This document shows positions 40,850-54,400 of a stretch of 64,000 nt of DNA, one piece after another. The notes under the pieces were generated by a model. That model was not told the origin of the DNA. It did no database searches and was given only the letters and a program-made list of their open reading frames with translations. Source of the DNA: Trichoplax adhaerens (Eukaryota; Placozoa; Uniplacotomia; Trichoplacea; Trichoplacidae); the NCBI RefSeq assembly GCF_000150275.1, contig NW_002060946.1, positions 6,677,855-6,741,854 on the forward strand, given 5' to 3'. The translations under genes and the position numbers were made by a program. How positions within the stretch are numbered: the stretch's first letter is position 1; every line of letters starts with the position of its first letter.

Positions 40850-43150
40850 CCCAAAATACCGAATACCGTATTTTATTCTAAATCCCACATTGAATCACCC
40901 GTTTACCGCATCCATTTCGCAATTATCCAGTTAGATGACACTGAATGCTCATTTAACAGCTAATCAACCTTCTCGTTATCTGCTCTTAGATATAAGTAAA
41001 GTAATAGTGAATGAATCTCAGACCGTATTCGTTGTCGTCTCTATCCATAAATATCCCATTCCATTAGCCTTTCCATAACTTATCCAATTATACACTCATT
41101 TACCTGTATACGAGTGTACGGTCTTGAAGGTAAAAAGGTTCCCAACGATTTCATCCATTCCAGATTCAATGCACGGTAGACGGCATTAATGCTGCAATTA
41201 TCGAAAAATATTGCATTCATACTCAAAGAAAAATGCCTTGCCTATCACTAATTCGATACATTGAGTTAAAATTAAACCTGCATATATAAAGAGAATAATT
41301 CTCTTTTTATTCCATTCCTAGATTGCATGAATGAAACACCTTGTCGTAGATTCGATAGTGATTTAGATAAAGTTAAATTGACCTGAAAAATGAAGAGACT
41401 GATTTTCCATTCATTCCATATCCCGAAATTGAATGGATAGCAGACTCCATAAATTTGCCGTCGTTATTCAGAAATATCATCTAAAGTAGCCTTTCAATGA
41501 CTAATCATTTGTACACGTATACGAGCATACGCGTACTACTCCCAGAATATATAATTTATCCCTATCTCAGAGTAAGCGAATCATAGATTGCATAAATTAC
41601 CACAATTATGAGAAATATTATATTCGTAATGACTTATCAGTGCTATACAGAAATCACTCAAAAAGTCGCTTGTTGATTACAGATACGATAGTCATTTAAA
41701 TTAACCTAGATATGCGAAGAAAATAATTATCCTTTCATTCTATAGTATAACCCTGATTGAATGGATAGTAGATTGAATAAAGTATCCTTGTTGCCGAGAA
41801 ATATCACAATCTACATTTTGACTATTCTAGTCGATAGTAATGTAGCTGAAATTAACCAGGAACTACTAAATGGACAGGATGATTATCCTTTCATTCCCTA
41901 TCTCAAATTAAATTAAATGAAATGAATGACAGACTGCATAAAGTATCATTATCGAAAATATCGCACTTAATATCTTGTCTATGCTGTTCGATAATCATTT
42001 TAATGAAATTAACCAGGAATTGCTGTACGGAGAGAATAATTATCCTTTTATTTCCTATCTCAAGCTGAATGAATTATAAACTACATAGAAATTCATTAGG
42101 ATCAAGAACTAGCGCATTCAACATTTTGTCTATCCCATTTAATAGAGCTTTAGCAGAAATTAACCTGGAAACATTGCATGAAGAGAATAATCATTCTATA
42201 TCTCAAATTAAATGAATAGTAAACTGTATAAAGTGTCATTCTTATCCAAAAATTGTCATGTTTCACACTTTATCTATCATAGATTCGATAGTGATTTAGC
42301 TTAAAATTAACCAAGATACATGAAGAGAATGACCATTCTTTCATTATGTGTTTTGGATTTTATAAATGGTAGGCAGTATCAATTGTAGTTCTTCTGGAGA
42401 AATATTATAGTCAACGCTTTATCTATCCTATTCGATAGCAATTTAGCGGAATGAACCAGCAAGTACTGTATTGAGAAATGATCATCCTTTCATTTTACGG
42501 TATATCCTGAGCAATAGACTGCATAAATCGGCGTTATAACCAAGAATTATCATAGTTGTTATGCATATGCCAACTTTATTAATCTACAGTAGATAAGAAT
42601 GTAAACATAATTCAACCCACAGCTGTATGCAGAATCATGGACTACTAGATAGGGAAAAATTTTAAAGTCTATGGCAGAATACATATCTTATTCTATGCAT
42701 TATGCATAAGCGCATTTTAATCTAGTAGCGGTTTAAATTATCCATAAATGCATTCCTAGATTTATCACAATTAGCTATATCATAACTAGTACACATAACT
42801 TACATATTTAGATTTCATTTACGTTATTTAATATAATCATCAATACTTTTTAATGCAAAATCAATTACATTGGTACCACGCTATTACGGGTTTTTACCGT
42901 ATGCGCGAGTAAAACCCCTCCAAAAGTACTTCATTCGATATCTTAGATTGAGTAAAAATGACGGACTAAATACATTGTCGTCTATAGCCAGAAATGCCAC
43001 ATTTGATACTCTTTCAGTGACCCAATCAGTTATACCCATGCGAGTAAAATACCTTAATGGAAGGATTTCACTGCATATCTTAAATTGAGTGGGTTGTAGG
43101 CAGCATATACGAGTATATCATAATCACTGAGAAGGATCTCATTGAACATT
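40850..43150. repeat. decayed ~150-bp satellite-like array
   Basis: A strongly diverged unit recurs about every 142-169 bp. The part resembling gaatgNatagNagactgcataaa is found near 41433, 41589, 41758, 41919, 42068, 42210, 42362 and 42508. Each copy is followed by an agaaatatcaca-like block, a cNttttgtctatcctattcgatag-like block and a ccNgNNatNcatgaagagaataat-like block. Copies are perhaps 65-75% similar by eye. This is an old array and explains the absence of genes here. Confidence 0.75.
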
Positions 43151-43750
43151 ATTTTAATGGCTAAGTAATTATACTGTATATACATACGTACATACTGTCA
43201 AAAATAAAATACTCTCGTCAATCATAACCTTGACAGCGATTTAGCTAAAATTAAGCAAACTAATAACGAAGAGGAAATTTACTACTGGAAGTAACCATAT
43301 AAGAAAAATGAGTTACGAAGTCTGGACATCATGGTGATCGTGAATAGTAAAATGATTATTTACATTAGATTAAAAATAAATGATTACAGGCCCCAAATTT
43401 TGTATACAACTTAATATAGCTACTTTTTAAAACATTATTTTGTATAGTTAATTTATAATTGCAAGAACATATTACAAATCATCCTTGCTGATGCTTAGTA
43501 TTTATTTATTAATTTATGAATTAACCAATAATTACAATCTAACCGCAGCAAACCCCGATAAAAAAAATACCCAAAGGTAGAGACAGGTACTGCCACTTTA
43601 GTCTAGTTATTATACGATTGGCTGCACTTAGTATATTGGTTAATTTTTATAAGGATATTTTACAACATTATCCAAGTTCAGTTCTGTAAGAAAACTACAG
43701 CTCAGAAAGAGTCAAAAATTAATAAATATTAGGAAATAATTGATTCAGCC
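43151..43750. other. 5' flank of the GABA-B-like receptor gene
   Basis: AT-rich unique sequence immediately upstream of the start codon at 43751. No promoter motif is called with confidence. Confidence 0.45.
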
Positions 43751-46700
43751 ATGGCAAGGATAGGATGTTATCTATTAATTGGTTGTCTATGTCTGCTATT
43801 AATTGATCTTAGCTATAGTCAAGCGGAAAAGAGATCGATTCGAGTCGGAACATTTCTTCCTATGACAGGCCCTTTGGCTGTCGGATTAATTGTGGTGCCT
43901 GCTTTAAATATGGCCTTAAAAGATATTAATGGTAATAATTCCATACTACCAGGATATATATTGGAATCAAAGTATCAAAATACTGAAGTTAGTATTAATC
44001 GGCTTTATTCACATATTTAGAAGATGATTTTAAATTTTTCATATATTATTAAGCTACATCTCCTGAGATACCTTGAGAAAAAATTAACCGCACAATATCT
44101 TTTTCATAAGATTGAATACAGTAACGCTATTTCATTATTGTCATCAAGGAATAAGCTTGCAAGGGAATTATTTCAAATATTTAATGGAAAGGACATACTA
44201 TACTGTCTTGTAAAGTAACTCCATAACACAGTGCATTAAATAGCTCATGTCCACACAAAAATGAAAACCATCAATATTCTGTTATAGTTTACCGCCAAGT
44301 ACGGTACTATATTTACGCTTACTTTTCAATCCGTTGTAACTGCAGCACTCACCTATTTAATATAATCGTGAAATATAGTGCGATCCGGGTATAGGAACCA
44401 AAATATTGTACGATTTTTTGTACGCTAAAAATAAAACCACCATTATCTTTGGACCTGGATGCTCACCGGTCGCACGGCCTGTTGCTGAAACTGCTAAATT
44501 GTACAACCTAGCTCAGGTTAGCAATGGTATTGGATGCTTTCAACTTTTAGTCATTCGAACTCATCGATAATCACTATAACATGAATATTAGAATTGGGTA
44601 CCACTACATTAACTTCAAGATCTACGCGTAATTTAGCATAAAATCTTTCTTTTCTGTAATAAAAATTGATTTAGGTTTCCTACGCTGCTTCATCGCCCGC
44701 ACTATCAGATCGCAATAAGTACTCATCATTTTATCGTCTGTATCCCAGTGAGTCATCCTTCAATGCACCAAGATTGGCCCTCGTTAAATATTTCGAATGG
44801 AAGACAGTAGCTACTATTCATCAAACCGCCGATGTTTTCTCCTTATCCATGAAAGAAATGATTGAATCTTTTCAATCCAATAATATTACTGTACTTGCTA
44901 GCGAACAAATATCTGATGATCAAGATCCAGCTGTTTCCATACAGTATATAAAGGCAAATTAAACAAAATTTGATAAGGTTGCAATAATTAATGCGTTAAT
45001 TAATCGATATGTCATGCGTTATGTGATTTTTTTCAAAGAATAAAGACGCGCGAATAATCCTCCTTAGCTCTTATGAAGATCTAGCTCGAAAAATCGTTTG
45101 TTCAGTATGTCTTTTAGAGTAGTTTACCACGTAATAACCTTTTTCAAAGCCTTAGCTTAAAATTAGACGAACTAAATCTACCGCTAATTCGACCGGATTA
45201 CATTTATAAGTACAACAATTTACCAGTATAAATAGACATGTTTCACTGGCTCTAGGCTACCAGAAATGGACTCATGACGTTAAAACATGTCTGGTTTTTC
45301 ATGGGTTGGTATAGCGATAATTGGTGGAGCGTTGCAGATCCTAATGTCGAATGTAGCCCACAAGAAATGAGAGATGCTATGGGAAATATTACCGCATTTT
45401 CTGTTAGCTATCTAGCTAACATTAGTGATACTAGGATGACCAGCACAGGAATGGTAAGTTATGACATTTGATGAGTACTTTCATGTGTTTTAGAAATTAA
45501 AATTACATGTAGCAGGTCAATTATGACGTATTAATGCATCTTTAAAATAGTTAATAATAATAAATGATCCTTTTCAAGCAGAAATTACTAAATCTGATTG
45601 CTAGACTTTCGCACATGATCACAATTTATAAATTAAGATTATCAAGTGTATAAGTCTATACTACCAGATGAAAGTTTCCATCTTAAATTAATTAAAAGAA
45701 TGTCGGACTTTTGATATAAGATTCTTGACAGTACATGTACAAATTTAAACCAGCTATATCAAAAGAGATGAAAGCCCAATTACTTAAATTAGGAAAATAT
45801 CAGCTCATCATTTGATATTAAATGTATCAATATACATCCAATCACCTTTTATTCCAAACTTTAGTTTTCATCAATTATAACTGAATATTTTTTTCAGTCT
45901 GCTTCAACATTTCAAAGTATTTATGACAAGGAAGCGTACAAGTTATATAACCGTTCTGGTTGGAACACAGCTGGCTTTGCATGGGATGCTTTTTGGACGA
46001 TTGCTTTCGCTTTAGATGGAGCAGAAAAACAGTTATCTAGACAGTCGCCTCCCGCTCATCTTTACCAATTTGATTATAATAACACACTAATAGGAGATAC
46101 TATCCACGATAATCTCAAGGCAACCAATTTCTTAGGAGTTACGGTTAGTCTGTCTCGATTTGACTCATTTTTGGTTATCAAGTATCAGTTATAAAGCTTA
46201 CTATCATTTTAATTTTAGCATATTATATTTTCAATGTAGTAGTGTACAAGGAAATTAGAGTAATTAGAGCAATTTCTACAAATCTGTATGTATCCATTAC
46301 TTGTAACGTTATTTCTATGCTTTCGTCTACACACGCGATTATTTTCCAGAAGGAAAACTAAATACAGTTTGAGTAGTCTATATAAGATCTTTCTATACTC
46401 TTTATCCTATGATGTTGTTTCTATACTTTCCTTAACAGGCGAGTTTAGTTTTTCCTTTAAAAATCTGTGCAGTTAGAATCATCATGTAACGTTACCTCTG
46501 TACTTTCATCTACAGGCGAGGCTAGTTTTCAAAAAGAAAAAAATGAATGCAGTTAGAGTAATCTGCAGTATAAATCTCTACATATACTTTACCATACAAT
46601 ATTACTTGTATACTTTTGCCTATAGGCGAGTTGTAGTTTTTACAAAGAAACTAGTAAATTTAGAGTAATTTATAAATCTCTGTGTATCCTTTCCAACTCA

Positions 46701-49700
46701 ACTAGTCTACACATCTTGTATATATTCTCTGCAATTATTTCGGAAAGAAATTAGTGCTATTAAAGTAATCCACGCATCTTATATATCCTCTACAGCTAAT
46801 CCTAGGAAGAAAGTTTTGCAGTTAGATTAACTTATGCATCCTATATATCCTCCATCATCTAACCTTGCTTCTATACTGTCGTCTAGGGAAAAGTTCAATT
46901 TTCAGAAAAAGGTGAACGAATTATGACCAGTACCATTCAGCAATATCAAGGTACCAAATGATATACTGTACACATTTCGATTCAAATTTTATAAGAATGC
47001 TCCATTGCTGATGATATCGACACTTATGCTTTACAATATAATTATAATAACCATTCTATTAGATGGCCGATTTGTACTGATCGCTATGTACGAACCAACT
47101 GATAATCGCTTGCAAAGAATACCCGATAGTAGAATTACATGGCCGAATAACGGTATTGCAAATTGAATGATTGAACTAAACTTGCGCGGGTTGTAGATAG
47201 AAAACAGTTATAAACTACCTATCCTGTATAGTAGTTGGCTTTTAATTCATGAGTAGATGCGTATTTATTCTTGATAATAACCTTTTGGATAACTGCCTAA
47301 CTCGGTGTATAGAATTTAGAAAATTAACGTACTAAATTGATGTTGTTGCTTTTAATTACTGTATAATTGGGTAATACAAAAATTGGCTATGCATCTCAGG
47401 TTCAAAACCTGTCGATTCTGTCTATATTCAAATCCAAGACAAGGAAGTTAGTCAGCCACTCTTCTTTTCAGTGGTACTAATTTTGATTGCATGTGTGGCA
47501 ATGGCCATCTTTTTCCTAAATATCAACATTCGATATCGTCATGTAAGGTAAGCTGTATATTTCAACTATAATATTTCATTCGGTTATCAAGTTCAAGTTT
47601 AAGTTGAGTACAAGAAAAGGCTAAAAGAAATGTGTAATTAAAATTAAGGCTAAGAAAATATTATGGTTAAATTACTGCTATAATTGACCCGTCAAATACC
47701 TTAGACTTGAAGAAAGAATTTATATCATGGTGTTTTGTCTAATTTTTAAACTTTTACTTGTAGTCCGCATAGGGTAACTTTACTTTTCTCATATAACCAG
47801 AAATCTTTTCACTTCATCGTAACATTCCATGTCGTCTTCTATTTCCATGATTATCCTGGAAAATATTATTTATCATTTCAATGTCCTTGACCATTATAGA
47901 TTCATTAAAATGTCCAGCCCCAACATGAATAATTTGATTATCCTCGGCTCCGTAACAACTTATATAGGTGTTTTAATATTTGGTATGGATTTTGTACCTT
48001 TGAAGGAGTATCAGTCCCTATGTAAAGTAAGTATTTATACTTTGTGTACTGCATATATCCATTTACAGTTATTTCTTCTTTAGTAGAGTTGATGCACATA
48101 TTACTATGTATTGAAATGAATTAACACATATGTGGATGATCTCTCTTCTTTGTCACTCTATTGCAAGAGAATTGGACAAATGTTGATGAACGATTTTCAT
48201 TTCTACCCTAGGCACGTATTTGGCTCATCAGTCTTGGCTTTTCATTTGCTTTCGGTGCTATGTTTTTCAAAACATGGCGAGTTCATAAAATATTTGCTAA
48301 CTTGACAGCGAAGAAAGTAGTAAGTTTATCATCTTGTAATCGCTTATGGCTACAATACCGTAGCCAGTAATCATACCTTGTCTTCATTTACGTATATTTT
48401 ACTCTTCGAAAATACCGCTCACAACTAACAAGGGCATCAATCTATTCCATAATAGGCCATTCGTGATAGCCAATTATTACTACGTGTTGGTGTCCTAATT
48501 GTTATAGATGTCACCGTTCTTCTTGTATGGGAACTGATCGATCCTCTACAAAGTGGTTATGAATTCCTACCACCTTATGTGAGTAGATTTCTCCAAACAC
48601 GTAGTAAAACTTGCAATCATAGAAATCAACAATTCATTTTGCCATCTTACTATAAAACTAATAACATAGTCCAAATGAAATGAAATGATGATTATGAATA
48701 GAGCAACGTTAGTTACAGTATAATCAGTAGAGGAAAAAAAGAGACTGTAATCGTAGAACTGATTATCTACCCGAAGGGAATTGCAATCGATAATTTTTTT
48801 TATGAACAGCCTTTGCCAGGTAACTCTGACGTTCTTATACGCGAAAGGCTAAAAACCTGCAGATGCCAGCGAGAAGTAATCTGGATTGCGATTATCGTCA
48901 GTTATAAGGGTTTATTGCTACTGTTTGGGCTTTTTCTGGCATGGGAGACTAGAAAAGTTGCTATTAATGCTCTAAACGATTCCAAAAATATTGGCTTATG
49001 CGTTTACGCCGTCGCTGCTACCTGTGCAGTGATAACACCAATAGTCTTGACTACTGGCCATTTACCAAATGTACAATATGCATTCTTCGCTTTGGCTATT
49101 ATTTTTTGCGCCACCATAAATTTACTGGTGGTTTTTCTGCCAAAGGTAAATTAGGATAAATTTACTTGAATAAATAGAGACATATTAAGATAATATACTT
49201 GGCTATATGCTACAAGTATATGAAAGGTATACCGGTATACTGTAGGTTATAAATTATTGTCAGTCGATATATCTTTGATAGTTTAGTCTTCAATGATAAT
49301 GTTGACATTTTGTGCTCGCGTTGGATTGGTAATTTGAACGCTATTTCTTAATAATTCAGTCAAGTAAATAAATCATGGAACCCTTTAGATACGATGTACA
49401 GTATAGTAGTTGTTATTCTGATAGATGATTAGGATTAAAGAAGAGCACCAGTTAATATACTTCATTCGATAGAACTTCGCCGATTACATTAACATACGCG
49501 TGATAACAAGAAATTATGCGTATTTATTGTACATGGAGAAGCCAGCTCAGTTATAATTACAGCATAACTCGTTTAACTTTCTCAGATCTGGTCTTGAGAT
49601 AAATTTAACATGCTGTTGTGAAATTGCGTATCATTTATGCTAGAAATTGATATGCAGTATATGTAATTTGATTTTCAATAACTTGAATTACTGTTACACA

Positions 49701-50671
49701 TAAACTGGCAATTGAGGAAATGTTAAATAGTAGCGACGAATGGACAATTTACCTTAATCTAAAAAGCTGTTAGTCTGTTGCAAGCTAGCTATTCGTGTAC
49801 TGATTGAATATCTCTACTTGGATGTTCAATCAGAAATAGCTAAAATCAAATTGATAACTTAACTTAATGGGAGAAGTTACTAGCGTATTGCAGGTTGGCT
49901 ACTGATTTGATATCTTCTACTTAGATATTTAGTCAGAAATGATATAAGTGTTGCTTTGATGGTGAGAAAGTTACAACTGTCATTGATTATCTTAGATGGC
50001 ATGATAGCCTATACGTTAAATACTTATTTGAATACATACAGTATCGTTGCAATGGCCCTTCCGTGATATATAAAGATTAAAATTATCTCCATGTTTGGTG
50101 CTTGCATAAAAGCGCATCATTTCGAGTAGATTATATTATGGGTACTTTCTCTATTTTTCGATTTGCGCGGTTGACTAATGGATTCATTGAGTATTTTGAC
50201 CATTTTCTCTGCTAAACATGAAATAGCTACAAAGTTATTCACTTTCATTATTAATAGGTAACAAGGTTGTCTAAGAGTAAAAAACGTGGTGGTGCTAGTC
50301 TCAGAAATAGTATGAAACGATCGCTATCGACGCATAGCCAGAAGGATGGCGGCGTTTCCGTCTCGCAGGGTTCTAACGTTGTTGACGTTAACATCGAAAA
50401 TGCGAAACTAAAAAAGTTATTTATCGAGGTATGTACTACATTCTATGTGCATAATTGATATAATCTTAGCAACTTTCTGTTTCCTAGAAAGCAGTAAAAT
50501 AAAATAATCATTTACTTTATTAATCCGGCTACTCTCTTGGTAAGCGGAAATGATGGCAATGCTACTATCTTCACAAAATTAATGTAATTACAGAAAGAAA
50601 ATCAAATTATGTTCATGCAACGAGAATTGCAGTTGTACCAGGAAGATGAACAAAAGAAGAGTCAAGATTGA
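43751..50671 (+). CDS. GABA-B-type metabotropic (class C GPCR) receptor
   Basis: About 815 residues in some 15 exons. 43751-43987: signal peptide and start of the Venus-flytrap domain (RVGTFLPMTGPLAVG). 44379-44516: CDPGIGTKILYDF, GPGCSPVARPVAETAKL. 44675-44953: VSYAASSPALSDRNKY. 45039-45104: NKDARIILLSSYEDLA. 45256-45453: VWFFMGWYSDNWW. 45898-46143: GFAWDAFWTIAFALDGA. About 46965-47152: a poorly defined exon, then FVLIAMYEPTDN. 47400-47547: juxtamembrane and TM1, ending NINIRYRHVR. 47900-48026: MSSPNMNNLIILGS (TM2). 48212-48319: TM3. 48456-48578: TM4. 48810-49145: TM5-7. 50258-50428 and 50594-50671: C-terminal tail with a coiled-coil-like ENAKLKKLFIEKENQIMFMQ. There is no cysteine-rich domain, as in GABA-B and unlike mGluR. 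Splice phases agree, except that one intron is GC-AG and the region near 47000 looks frameshifted. The agonist-binding glutamate of GABBR1 is replaced, so GABA need not be the ligand. Confidence 0.92.
46265..46885. repeat. degenerate ~100-bp repeat in a receptor intron
   Basis: About seven diverged copies between exons 6 and 7 of the receptor. They share ctttcgtctacaggcgag-like and gttagagtaatNNatNNatc-like blocks, near 46269, 46375, 46470, 46552, 46660, 46761 and 46824. Non-coding. Confidence 0.7.
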
Positions 50672-51450
50672 AAATGTTGAGCAGACTGCTACTACTAGCA
50701 ATACTTAAAAGTAATTAATTATTCACACTAACAGAGTTGAACTTCAATTTTATGCATCTCCTTAACCAACAATCATTACTACATCACTTGCAAAATGACT
50801 GCTTGCATGCATAGTGTAATTTGATATATTCCCATCAAGTGATGTTTTAGCTATGTTGCATTAGCTTAAACGTAGGCTAAACATGATTCGGTGCTATAGT
50901 AGATGAATGGCGTAGATTTAGCATTATTGTAAGTTACAGGGGGGCTACTGTGCATTATGGACGTAATATAACGCCAGATAAGTAGAAATTTTTGTTCGGT
51001 TACTCGCAATAATTGAATTCATTGATTACATCCACCACAGTAAAATTCTTTTTATTTTCTCTGCAATTATGGAAGTTTATCACAAATTTTTGACAATAAA
51101 GGAGTATTATTTCTTGATATTATATCTCGATCAACTAATACTCTATACATACAGTTGTTTCCAAATTAAAATGTATCACTAGTTGAACGAATTACAAGGA
51201 TAATAATATAATTATGGTTGACCATCTATGCAAATTGTGAAGAATAAAAGCAACGAAATTTATCCATTGTCTAATTTTCATTGACTTTCCTAAATATATC
51301 AATACTTCCCATTTCTGAGCAGTATAAGGTGCTCTACAATGTTGCATAACGTTGCAACTATTTGTCAGATAACGCAATAGTTCTACCGAGACATGATCGT
51401 TCCTAGGGTAATACCAACCTAAGTCTAGTTTAGTTAACTTACCATCAAGA
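50672..51450. other. convergent gap between the receptor and the SR-protein gene
   Basis: 780 bp, AT-rich, with no recognised element or array. It presumably contains both 3' UTRs. Confidence 0.55.
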
Positions 51451-54400
51451 TCAATTGTCAGGAGATAAAGAGCGCGATCTTGATGCAGACTGTATCGGAG
51501 ATCGAGATGCCGATCTGCGTGGACTATAACGTGATCCTCCCTTTCTTGGACTGGGAGAACGCCTGGGAGAATAAGATCTTCGTGGGCTACGAGAACGAGA
51601 GTGTCTGCGTGGACTGCGTGAGCGAGAATTGCTATAACGCTGACGGGAGCGTGATCTGATTAACAAAATCGGTAAGATACTCGTTATTGCATGTCTACAA
51701 TCATACTGAAGATAAACAGTGTACAATTTACCGGTGACGAGGAGACGCTGATCTTCTTCGTGGTGAGCGCGAGCGCGAGCGTGAGCGTGATCGTCGACGA
51801 TCCTTAAATGATTAAACAACATATTTAGCAATGAATTCAATTTTACATCACACTATACTGAATACGCATGTTACCAGCCCAATCAAAAATGGTCATATCA
51901 TAATCATAGCATAATTTATGCGATGTATACAACCAGTTTGAAGTATGGTACGATTAGATTGTCGGAAGTAATCCAGTATAACGATTGGTTTATACCAATA
52001 CATGATACCGTGTAAACGTTTTATCTACAGAAAATGATGCCACTAGGACCAACTACAACGGCAAGCAAAGTGTTAACCAAAACAAGACAGATACAGCAGG
52101 TATGCAAGTCAGTAACTAGTCATGGTACGTGTTAAAGCTTATTAAGCGAGCCCACCAAAATAACCAAATTTCGTATCTAGTATTGGCCATCTATTTTAGT
52201 TTTACAAGATAACGAACGCATTAGCCACTCAACACCATACCAATCAACTAGCAACTAGAAGTGCTACTTAATGGAAGTGTGATATCAACTCGGAACCAAA
52301 TGTCTCTTTGACTACATTGCTACGCTAATGAGCAATCCTGCGATGGCGAGATATGCAATAGGGGTCCCCAATACTGCTGAACGATAAGTAATACCACCAC
52401 CAAGCATGCATTTTTTACGATATGATCGTGGAGGACATGTCGTTCATGGCCACCAACGTGGTTGTATGAGTTTGACTGTCAACTCTGTATTCTATACGAT
52501 CACAAAAATACGTTAAGGTAATTTTTACATCTAGTAAAAACGGAAGTTGGAATTTTCTTACATAGTCTATTATAAAGCAGACCGTTTTAATAGCGCCAAA
52601 AATATAGCACGATATTGCAAAGGCAGCGTCTTAGTAATCTAAGTAGATGTACTGTGCAGTTCAAGAAATCGCTCACTGATGCATCATCTAGCCATGACAC
52701 GATAATCAGTTCAAAAAAATTGGACTATGGCAGTTGCCCAACTTTCACAAATTGGCAAGATTTAAAAGAAGCTTGCTCAATCAACACTGCCATATCTTTG
52801 TTAAGCAATACATGTCATGACAATTTTATCACGCCAATAAATTCGTCACCACCAAATAACTGCAAACGTGAAAATCAGTCGATTAGTATCTTACATTATA
52901 TACTCCAAAAGTCAGTTATATTTATATTTACAAACTGCTACACTAGGTACTGAAGTTTTACTAAAAAAAATAGGCTTATCCAGTTTGATCTTTCTCCCAA
53001 TTGATTTTAAATGGATTTATCTTGGGTAAGAATCACCATATTGGCGGGTATTAATTGTCATTATTTTTGTACATCCAGTGTTAGTCAATTGGTTGCCATC
53101 TCAATGTGAAGGTATTTTTTTCTGGTCAATTACCAGCAATGTTTTCATGCACCAATTCAAGATCAGACATTCACCCAAATTTTGTTCAATGGCCATTCAA
53201 TCAATTGTAGACTACTGCATCCAGTGGTTAATATCATCAGTCAGTCCATTTGGCCATCAAGGATGAAGTTATGGCGATGCGTTATTCAAGGAATTGATAT
53301 AACATGATCGATATGTACTACTCTATTACAAGACTAGCTTTTGGCGACGATGTGCAATGTTAACCATGGCAACAATACCCAGGGCGATTGGTTTGGTCGC
53401 TATTTCAAGTTATCAATGTTGATGGAAAAGGAGAATTCTTTTCTGTAATCTTGTACAGGATTGTATGAGTATTGTATAACGGAGATACGACGACAACAAC
53501 TTGAATAGCGAAGGAGAATAATCCTACCGTACAGATACTACTGTAGAATGGATAACAGAAATACGCACTGCATTTTGGAGTATAGTAATTGTTGGGGTCA
53601 TCAACACTTTTTTTGAACATTGTGACTTCTATCGACTGTCTACAAACTAGCAAGAATGCCACTGGAGTAATGAACTACCAAAATGCTTCATCATTGCTCT
53701 AACAGTAGAAAATACTGCAAACTAAGTGTATCTCGCCAATCGAGTGACCCAAAATGAGGTTCAAAAGTATTCATCACAGTAACGCGCATAAAGTAGGCAT
53801 TCATTGCCCAAATTAAAATGTCATGGTGATTGATTATATAGAACATGTCTACAAGAAGGATAATGAAAAGCATTGAAATGATGTATTTTTTGAGGGCACC
53901 ATTACTATGGTTAAGTTAATGGTCCGTATCACCGTTCTACCTCTGTCAATCGAACTTTTCTGCCGCATAATTCGGTACCATCCAGGCGTTTTAAGGCATC
54001 TTTCATGTCGTCATACGTTGCGAAATCGACTACTCCTCGTCCTTCACCTAATTGTTTGTGAGCATCAGCAAAAGTTACGTCGCCAGCTTGACGCATGTAA
54101 TCTTTAATATCGCGCCAGGTAGCTCGGCTTGATAAATTGTTGATGACTAAACGCCATTCAGTATTACGAGGACGGCCAAAACGAGGTCTAAAGAGCAAAT
54201 AAGAAGGTGTTATCAAAGGATATGCTATCCATAGTCATTGAAGAAGGCAACTTATTGAGCTAGATTCTTCATTGCTAATTGTACAAGTAATTTGTATCCT
54301 TGATCAGTTGTAAGGCGATTAACACTAGCATTGTACGGGCCACTTTTCTTGCACTGTGCAAACTGTTTTCATCGCTTTCCTTTGATGAAATAGAAAGGCA

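Noticed and set aside
53078-53873. Short frames in the SR-protein intron
   Set aside because: No family resemblance and no in-phase splice partners; likely chance in intronic DNA.
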